Assembly (NCBI RefSeq): GCF_900700375.1
Contig: NC_041713.1
Location: 610,427-674,426, forward strand
DNA: 64,000 nucleotides
Direction of reading: 5' to 3'
Source of the DNA: Denticeps clupeoides
Taxonomy: Eukaryota; Chordata; Actinopteri; Clupeiformes; Denticipitidae
The position numbers and the translations under genes were made by a program. Positions 45,655-64,000 of this stretch are shown here, one piece after another (within the stretch, counting starts at the first letter, position 1; every line of letters begins with the position of its first letter). The notes beneath the pieces are model-generated. The model saw only the letters and a list, made by a program, of their open reading frames with translations. It made no database searches and was not told where the DNA came from.

Positions 45655-46300
45655 CATTTACGTCAGTACGGTACATAACACACACACACGTATGGTATAT
45701 ATCACACACACGTCAATACGGTACATAACATACGTCAGTACGGTATATTAGTACGGTGTAAATAACACACGTCAATACGGTACATAACACACGTCAGTAC
45801 GGTATATTAGTACGGTGTATATAACACACACGTCAATATGGTACATAACACACGTCAGTACGGTATATTAGTACGGTGTAAATAACACACGTCAATACGG
45901 TACATAACACACGTCAGTACGGTATATAACACACGTATGGTATATAACATACACGTCAATACAGTACATAACACACATCAGTACGGTATATTAGTACGGT
46001 GTATATAACACACACGTCAATACGGTACATAACACACGCTCAGTACGGTATATATCACACGTCAATACGGTATATAACACACGTATGGTATATAACACAC
46101 GTCAGTACGGTATATTAGTACGGTGTATATAACACACACGTCAATACGGTACATAACACACGCTCAGTACGGTATATATCACACGTCAATACGGTATATA
46201 ACACACGTATGGTATATAACACACGTCAGTACGGTATATTAGTACGGTGTATATAACACACACACGTCAATACGGTGTATAACACACACATCCAATAAGG
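45655..46300. repeat. Degenerate AT-rich satellite-like array
   Basis: Irregular repeats of short modules such as ACACACGTCAATACGGTACA, CAGTACGGTATATTAGTACG and GTGTATATAAC. A higher-order block of roughly 115-120 bp recurs near 46010, 46130 and 46250. No coding content. Confidence 0.88.
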
Positions 46301-47460
46301 TTTGGTTAACAGCACAACTTCTCTGACTGGTCTGAGATCAGTACAGTTTCTAGTGTATTACATACCTGTAGTTGTTCCAAACTAACTAGACACACAAAAC
46401 ACTAAGATGATGAAATTTCAACCACAGACCTTCCTCTTTTTTTACTGAAATAACAAGAGAAAGTAAAAAATGTTTTAGTCAAGCAGTGAAAATGCACATG
46501 AAAATTCACATCCAGACAGGCGCTATATTCCATGGTTAAAGGGTGATCCCTGACCCCTGACCCCTGGCCCGCCGTCTCCTGGGTCTCCTTCACCCTTCTC
46601 TTCTTTACTCTGGTTTGTGCTGCTAGTTATGCTAGTTATGGGTTCGCTGGTAACTGTGTGTGCATTTTGATGTAGAATTAGTGAATTTTTAATTATTGTA
46701 TATTTAAAATTAGGGATGAACCAATCGATTGACAATCAGATCAGAATCTGCCAATGTTCAGCCTGATCACATAGAATAGTGATCGACTGGTCAGCCTGAA
46801 GTATTTTGGATATCAACCAGATATCAACGGTTTGCATGAAGTGATGTTTTTTAAGGTTCTGACTATTAAAATATCCGGTATTTATGGTTTCTCCCCCTGT
46901 AGTATCAAAAATAGTATCGAGTTCCATCCTTCGTATCGGTGTCAAGTTTGAAATTTCAATATCGTGACAAGCATTTAACCTGGAAAAAGGACCTTATTCA
47001 CAAAGGGTCCGGAAGTTCGAGTCTTTGGGTAGGAAAACGAAATGAATTTAAATTGGCTAAGGAACCCACACAAAGGAGGATAAGACAACTGAAGACATTT
47101 CAACGTACCGTATTTCTGTGAAATGATCATTTTATAGTTTAAAAGGAAGAGGAAGCGAGTGAGTGATGCAGCTTGAAGGTTCTCTTCTTCAGCTGTAATA
47201 TGTTAGTTACAGTATTACAGTAACGCAGTAACCGTATTCAACCTCTTACGCATTTACTCAACAGCTCCATGTGACGAAGTACGATTGAACTTTTCTCGCA
47301 CGGCGTTTCATAACCATTCATCCTCACGGGAAGGACAACTTGTCATTTCCGGTGAATTTCACTCAGCTTCTGTTCTTGCATCTATTATTATGTAAAATAG
47401 TTCTTTTATGCATTTATTTATTTATTATTATTTGTAGCGTTCAACAATATTTGTCCCGGG
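46301..47460. other. AT-rich stretch, nothing recognised
   Basis: 46700-46980 resembles a decayed non-autonomous transposon in composition, but I could not find convincing terminal repeats. No gene seen. Confidence 0.35.
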
Positions 47461-47461
47461 G

Positions 47462-47740
47462 CCAGCGGTGTCCTAGCGGTTAAGGAAGCGGCCCCGTAAT
47501 CAGAAGGTTGCCGGTTCGAATCCCGATCCGCCAAGGTGCCACTGAGGTCCCCTTGATGAAGGTCCCGTCCCCGGGCGCCTGTCATGGTACAGAGGACATG
47601 TATCACAATGACAATAACTTCACTTTCACTCAGTGTGTGGGGATGGTACCTTCATCAAGGGGACCTCAGTGGGATTTGAACTTACAGCCTTCTGATAACG
47701 GGTCCGTGTGTCACCGTGTGCTGTTCTGCAGTGTTGGATC
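47462..47740. mobile_element. SINE B copy plus an inverted partial copy
   Basis: A plus-strand copy starts at GCGGTTAAGGAAGCGGCCCC (box B GGTTCGAATCC) and ends CACTTTCACT near 47635. It is followed by a minus-strand fragment (CAGTGTGTGGGGATGGTACC to TCTGATAACGGGTC). Confidence 0.75.
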
Positions 47741-48535
47741 ATGGGAATTCTGCCTGGCCTTCTTCTCGTGGTGCTCAGGCCATTTCAGCAGGTCACTGGT
47801 GCTGATATGAAATATTAAACGTTCGTTTAGCACCATCAGTCATTACTGGTAATGAATTTTCTGCTTGGGAGAACTTCATTTACTGATTGAGAGAGAGAGA
47901 GAGAGAGCAAGCAGAAGAAGAGTCTTCCCTTAAAGGGACCTCGCAGCGAGGTGGAACGTGAACACGCGTCTGCCTCCCGCTGGTTATTTATAGAGTTCCT
48001 CCATTAAAACTTCATCAGGAGCGGTGGCTTCCGTTCCGCTCGAGGTGACACTGCTGCTGTTTCCATACCTCAGCTGTGTGTGTCTTTATGAAACTATATG
48101 AACCTTCATCTCCTTCAGCTACAGACTCCACCCCTTTCCAAGGGCTGGGCTGGTAGTTCGTCCCTCCTCCTCCTGGTTATTCCTATAAATCCTGATTTAA
48201 CAGTTTGACCCTCCCCACACACTCCTACTTAAATCATGGTCACCGTGGGACCATTTTTTGGGAATATGTCAGCATCTTTACGATGAAAGATCATTAAATG
48301 TGGCAGTTCTGGTGCCCACCACGCCTGTGTAAAGGGTTCTAATAACGAAACGGACGTTGTTCTGGTTTGGGTGTTCCAGAGTTCACAGGTGAGGAATCAC
48401 AATCCAATTTTGTAGGAGAACTTAAGCTCTGATAAAAGCTCCTCATTGCAGATGAACATAAAGAGAAGCAATGACCTTACACACAGAGAGAGAGAAAGAG
48501 ACTGCTGATGCACACACACACACACACACCAGTAC

Positions 48536-48992
48536 AGACGTCTGGAGTGGACGTGGGCCGCTGTCCCCAGACGTCCGGAGTGGACGTGGGCCGCTGTCCC
48601 CAGACGTCCGGAGTGGACGTGGGCCGCTGTCCCCAGACGTCCAGAGTGGACGTGGGCCGTTGTCCCCACACGTCCGGAGTGGACGTGGGCCGCTGTCCCC
48701 AGACGTTCGGAGTGGATGTGGGCCGCTGTCCCCAGACGTCCGGAGTGGACGTGGGCCGTTGTCCCCAGACGTCCGGAGTGGACGTGGGCCGCTGTCCCCA
48801 CACGTCCGGAGTGGACGTGGGCCGCTGTCCCCAGACGTTCGGAGTGGACGTGGGCCGCTGTCCCCAGACGTCCGGAGTGGACGTGGGCCGTTGTCCCCAC
48901 ACGTCCGGAGTGGACGTGGGCCGTTGTCCCCACACGTCCGGAGTGGACGTGGGCCGCTGTCCCCAGACGTCCGGAGTGGACGTGGGCCGCTT
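48536..48992 (+). repeat. 33-bp minisatellite, about 14 copies
   Basis: Unit: GTCCGGAGTGGACGTGGGCC followed by GCTGTCCCCAGAC, with CACAC and GTTGTC variants. The period is a multiple of three, so both strands show open frames of up to 184 codons. It lies about 440 bp upstream of the downstream PKN1 first coding exon. Confidence 0.95.
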
Positions 48993-49430
48993 GACGCTGG
49001 ATTTCTGTTGCGTTTCTGTACGTAACTGCACGTATCTGTGATGCGTGTGTGTGCCTGCTTGTACCCAGGAAGTAGTTTATCGAGTGTCTGCTGGTTTTAC
49101 TTCCTCTCTCAGGCTGCAGTCCTGGGCGTCGCTGCCTGCTGTCCGGCCCTGTACATGCGCTGGGGCGCTCGGGTTCGAGGGAACCGTGAGAAGACTATCA
49201 TCATTTACTGTTTTTTTATTTCGTGATGCGTGTACATGTCGTATTGATGACTACTTCGCCCCGCTGGGTGCCGGTTTCCTGCTGGTTAACTGGCCGCCAG
49301 GCGCCTGTTTGAAGCAGGAAGTGGCGCGGCCGCTCTCCGCCTCTCTCTCGGCGAACGGGCGGAAGCCGCAGGGTGAGGGTGGGGTCGAGCCTCCATCGTG
49401 CACAGCTCGCTGCTGGCGTGCAGAGGCGGC

Positions 49431-59867
<10,437 letters not shown>

Positions 59868-60290
59868 GACTCCCGGGACGGCGGTGCGCTGGACGCTGGG
59901 ACTTTACTGTGAAGCGGGCCGGGGCCGATCCTGGTCCCCTCGCCCTCCGTACCATGAAGGTTCTGATGGTGTGAATGGACTCTCAGGACGGAGTCCATGT
60001 TCCTCGCCTTCTCTCTCTGTTCCGCTGTCTCCTCCTGTAAACTCTGTGATATCGGTAGCCCAGTAGAACACGGAACCCGCGGTCGCGGAACCGTGAGACC
60101 TTAATAATAATATGAGGTGTTGGAAGTGGTTTTATTTGTGTAGATTGTACGTCTCCCCGAGTCCGTCCTCCTGTCTTCTGTCTCTCGTTTGTTCTGAAAT
60201 GCCACTGTGGACGAGTCGCGAGAACGTAGGAGATCTCAGATGCCGAGAACCTGGGCCGCCATTCCCCAAACCTATAATAAAATAACCCCG
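59868..60290 (+). other. PKN1 3' UTR
   Basis: Non-coding. AATAAA near 60280 (CTATAATAAAATAACC) is the likely polyadenylation signal. Confidence 0.6.
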
Positions 60291-60324
60291 TTATACTAAA
60301 TATATCAGATCAGATGGATCGATC

Positions 60325-60502
60325 GTGGCCTGGTGGACCCGGAATCGGAAGGTTGTGGGTTCAAGCTGCCACTGAGGTCCCCTTGATGAAGGTCCCGTCC
60401 CCATGACAGGTGCCCACTGCTCACCAAGGGTGACACGTTTCACCGTGTCACCGTGTGCTGTGCTGCAGTGTCTCACAATGACGATCAGGTCACTTTCGCG
60501 AT
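60325..60502 (+). mobile_element. SINE B, internally deleted
   Basis: Head GTGGCCTGGTGGACCCGG, GAAGGTTGTGGGTTCAAGCT, CTTGATGAAGGTCCCGTCCC, and 3' ACCGTGTGCTGTGCTGCAG. Confidence 0.75.
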
Positions 60503-62280
60503 TCTGCACATCCTGACCAGGAGAGGGCGCTGCTGCTCTGCAGGACGGTGGCGAGGATAAAACTTGTCTTTCTTTCTCTGTCCGGGTCACGTTAATCAGG
60601 GGACAGAGAGGCCTTGGTGACCCTGGTAATGACACAGAAAAGAAAGGCTATAAAAAAAGACATAAAAAGGAAATAATAAGATTACGGAGGTGTGTGACGG
60701 TCAAGGTGTCCCCAAAGCAGGTGTCATGTTCCTATTTTATGTATTTTTTGTCCCTTCTCATTATAATGAAAGACATTCATGGAATAATTTTCTCATTTCT
60801 CTGAAAGAGCGAATGTGTCTTCAAATGTTAATGTAGAAAATGTTAAAAATAAGAAATAAGCGCTGCAGTAACGCTGTGCGATATTAATTCAGGACGGATC
60901 CCTTTTCTGATCATATTTCACATTTTCTCTGACTGTAATTGGACTACCGACCAAATTCAGTCTCTCGAGAAAGATCAATTGACACAAATATTCCAGTTAT
61001 TTCCATCATGCCGACAGAATGGGTCACATGAACGCAGGAAGTTATTTATTTGCAAATGAAGCAGAAGTTTAATGGCCATATTTCCTACGCGGGACACGGG
61101 TCTCATTTCCCCTCGCTACAGACCATCTGGGTTCCGAGTGGGAGCAGAACCCAGGACAGAAATGCAGTCATGCGTGAGCCTGAAGGTACATGCCAGTTTA
61201 CACCCAGATTAATATCTGGACCCACCAAGTCTGATCCTGAAGGAACGTTTCTCATCATTCTCGTCTCCCAACGTGCGTCACCGGGTGGCATTTTTGTCTC
61301 GGTCTGGCATGGAACGTCGACCTGAGACCCGCGTCTCCATCATGGGTTCCGCTCTGGCGGTTCCTCTCAGCCACATGGGCAACTTCATCAGACTGATATT
61401 CGGGAAGTCTTCTTCACTCCAGATTCCGCGTATCTGGGTTTAACATGAACAGGTGAGGCGTACGGAACGGATGCCACACAGCTAAAGGACGTGGGTCGTG
61501 TTGCCATGACGACGCGTTTGTGTCCCATTTGCTGCTCGCCGCAGTTCTGCTCAGTTCCACGTTCGGTGGAATTAAATTTCTTCTGAGCTGGAGTCAGCTT
61601 GACCAGAGAAGTGGTCATTCTGACCACAGTAATTCTGAATCGAGCCCCCCTGACAGGCAGGAAGAGAAGGGGACTCTGGCGAACTGCTTTTGTCCCAAGG
61701 ACCCTGAAACCTGTCCAACTTGGGAGTCCCACCTGAAGGCCCATCTTGGGGTCACTGAGGCACACACCCCCCCCCCAACGACCACGACAAGGTGGCGATC
61801 TAAAAATTAAATATTCCTCACCAGATTAGAATGGACAACATGACATTTAGTTATTGTACCGCCCCGGCGTAGAAGCCAGGTGACCCCGCCCAGAAGAGCA
61901 GGATGCTGCGCCGACGCCCCTCTCCACCCATCACACCTTGGCTGGGAACTAAAGGGGGAATTTCAGGGGGTTCTAAAGTCGCCATGTTGTTCCCTTAAAC
62001 GGAACCATAACAGGCAGTTCCGTATACGGCCTTTTTCTGGGGCCTGAGATGGGGTATATTTACTGTATATATATATATATTAAATTCATTTTGAACTTGT
62101 CGTTGCGTGTTAAATATAATTTTACATGTGGACGTGCTCTGCTTTTTGTGGTTCTGTGTAAATTATTCCACTGCTGGTTGCCGTGAGTAGAAAGTTCTGC
62201 TCATGTGGTTCTCATTCCGCTCTCCTCCTCCTCCTCCTCCTCCCTTCATCCTTCTCCGCCCCTCGCGCGCGTCTCTCCAC
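60503..62280. other. Intergenic stretch, nothing recognised
   Basis: No gene or known repeat was identified. A short TA run sits near 62069. The stretch lies upstream of the betaglycan-like gene and could hold its regulatory sequence. Confidence 0.4.
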
Positions 62281-62387
62281 CGCCTGGCCCCGCCCCTTCC
62301 CGGCTCGGGGGGCGGAGCCTCGCTACTTAACCAGATGCGCACGTCGCAGCGCGCGGGGGACGCGCACGTCGCCGCAGAGTCGCGCAG
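62281..62387 (+). promoter_or_regulatory. GC-box promoter and non-coding exon 1 of the betaglycan-like gene
   Basis: Paired GC boxes (CCCCGCCCC at 62288-62296 and GGGGGGCGG at 62307-62315) precede a GC-rich leader. The leader ends at a strong donor CGCGCAG|GTGAGT (62387/62388). No ATG-led frame continues, so the exon is read as 5' UTR. Confidence 0.6.
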
Positions 62388-63030
62388 GTGAGTCCCGCAC
62401 CTGGTTCTACCTGCTTCACCGCGGTTTCACGCAGACTTGATCTCCTCGGATGGTCCAGACCGGACAGAAAGCTGCGACCCGTGGCGGATGTTCTCGATTC
62501 TTACTTCTTTATTAATGCGCATTTATATCCGATCCAGAGCAACTTAAAACCTCCACAACTGGTCTTATTAAATATGTCAAGGGAACATTTTATGAACATT
62601 TTGCGTTTGAAGCATTCCAGCACCTGCTCTCCACGACAGAGAAGGGTCTAGATGGATGGTCTCCTGTTACCGAGAGAGAGAAGTAGGAGGGTGTGGAGAA
62701 TCATGCTGGAGAGTTGAGATGATGGATAAATTGAGGAGCATTAGCCCTGATGTAAGATTGTTGGTTTTATTGTGAGTTGTGGTTCTGTTTGCGGTTCTAT
62801 CTGTGCTGGTCTCCAGCATCGGCCCCTCATTGGCCTGGTGGAGCAGGGGATGAACGAGACTTGGAGACCTTCAGCAGCACAATTATCACAATTATCATGA
62901 ATTCATGATCTACAAACCTTCTTCCCCTTTCCCTGTTGGACAACTGGTGCCAGTTGTCCTGATGATGACAACAATTCAAGGCTTGTCTGTCTCCCTCTGA
63001 CGTCCTTGTCATGTGATTGTTGTGTCTTCA

Positions 63031-64000
63031 GGTTCTAGATGGTGCCGTGATTTCTCGTTGTGTCTCTGTGTCCTTGCATGTCATGGAATAATGTCCACGA
63101 GGTGTGGCTCTGTCATGTGAACGTGGACATGACCAACTGGGCGACACGGACTCTCTTCTGCCTCCTACTGTTCGGGACGGAGCATGCAGGTGAGTCGGGT
63201 TCGAGGCGGAGTTACCGTATTTTACACCCCACTACCGCTGGAATACAGACGTGGATTCGGTTTCCAATCCACTACCAGCCACGGCGTCCTTGACTAGTGG
63301 AGACCGCACTGTGTGCGGATGTCATGTAACTCCAGTGTTATTTCTCACCATATTTCTGCCCGAATTTTCTACTTGTATTTCTGACGTAAATTTTTCAACA
63401 AGATTCTACATCAGCGTGAACAGATTTTCAACAAAGGAGCACATGTCCCTTGTCTCGGGTCTACTGTTTAATTTTATCTGAAGATACGTTCTCACCATGT
63501 TCTGTCCCTGTTTTCTGCTCAGGCCAATGCATCGTCATAACATGACTTTACTTTACTTTACTTTACTTTAATCCAAAGCGACCTACAAGAGGACGACACC
63601 AGCAGTTCCCATTTGGTTTCTATAGATTGTGAGTTAAAAGCTAAGAGCCCCGATAAGGCCCAACTTGTCAGGAATAGAGCATGCTGGGAATTGTCACGTG
63701 CTGGATGAGGTTTTTTTTGTTGACACACACACACACACAGACGACAGCAATATCTTTTAAATGTGGCCCAAAATAATGAGATGAGCAGAAGGTAACTGGA
63801 CGTTTCCTCAGGGTTCCACGGTTGTGTTTTTGTATAAAAGACACGGCAGGAAACTATTTGTAGAATCAAAGATGAATTGTAGTTCCATGACCTTTGCAGA
63901 GCTGGGCAAGGGCGCGCAGTGCCCAGTGTCACCAGCAGGGGCGCTGCACCCGGTGCAGGGGTTCCTGGAGCGCTACGAGGCGGGGCCGGGCTGTGCTGCC
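63031..64000 (+). CDS. Betaglycan-like TGF-beta co-receptor, N-terminal part
   Basis: Only the start is in the window. An exon ending 63189 (donor GTGAGT) carries a signal peptide. MTNWATRTLFCLLLFGTEHA from ATG 63129 is preferred; an in-frame upstream ATG lies at 63078. After a 710-bp intron, an exon from 63900 reads ELGKGAQCPVSPAGALHPVQ then GFLERYEAGPGCAA. This aligns with betaglycan (TGFBR3) just after its signal peptide: human CELSPVSASHPVQALMESF then TVLSGCAS, including both cysteines. The family presents TGF-beta2 and inhibin to signalling receptors. Synteny with PKN1 and MCOLN1 means the gene could be the 19p13-type paralogue (TGFBR3L lineage) rather than TGFBR3. Confidence 0.72.

Noticed and set aside
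46700-46980. Possible hAT-type non-autonomous transposon
   Set aside because: I could not find matching terminal inverted repeats or an 8-bp duplication.
48397-49041. Frames of 177-184 codons on both strands
   Set aside because: They are produced by the 33-bp minisatellite; no family match.

Overview
The window is vertebrate nuclear DNA, and several signs point to a teleost fish. Genes have many small exons with GT-AG introns. Introns and gaps are packed with tRNA-derived SINEs carrying an L2-type tail, Tc1-like DNA transposons, LINE 3' ends and a Penelope-like element. Minisatellites and CA/TG microsatellites are abundant. I would guess an otocephalan fish, but the sequence does not fix the species.

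Layout. 1-2345 is a 42-bp minisatellite of about 56 copies. ATXN7L3 (+, 2800-4950) follows and faces CFAP70 (-, 5721-12981) tail to tail. CFAP70 is head to head with TEDC2 (+, 13081-15445), with a 99-bp gap between start codons. A one-exon TMEM100-like gene (+, 16836-17195), an L1/Tx1-type LINE remnant, ISG15 (-, 20099-20572) and a Penelope-like fragment come next. A large SINE-derived minisatellite leads into MCOLN1 (+, 24480-27846). A long CpG-rich stretch then leads into a PRR36/BTBD8-family gene (+, about 29450-41443). An internally deleted Tc1 element and a simple-repeat-rich region follow. PKN1 (+, 43830 or 49431 to 59867) is next, and a betaglycan-like gene (TGFBR3 family, +) starts near 62340 and runs off the end.

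Biology. CFAP70 and TEDC2 are both ciliary/centriolar genes and share one short promoter that contains a perfect RFX X-box. MCOLN1, the PRR36-like gene, PKN1 and the betaglycan-like gene together match a vertebrate paralogon. Its two human copies are 19p13 (MCOLN1, PRR36, PKN1, TGFBR3L) and 1p22 (MCOLN2/3, BTBD8, PKN2, TGFBR3). For ATXN7L3, MCOLN1, the PRR36-like gene and PKN1 I assembled exon chains whose phases close exactly, giving predicted proteins of 352, 554, 1513 and 938 residues.

The most unusual signals are these: a SINE family that has seeded tandem arrays at three separate places; reciprocal nesting of two SINE families; a minisatellite whose every unit carries a CTCF-like core; a minisatellite that looks like an amplified ISG15 core promoter; and an apparent in-frame loss of half the SCA7 zinc finger in ATXN7L3.
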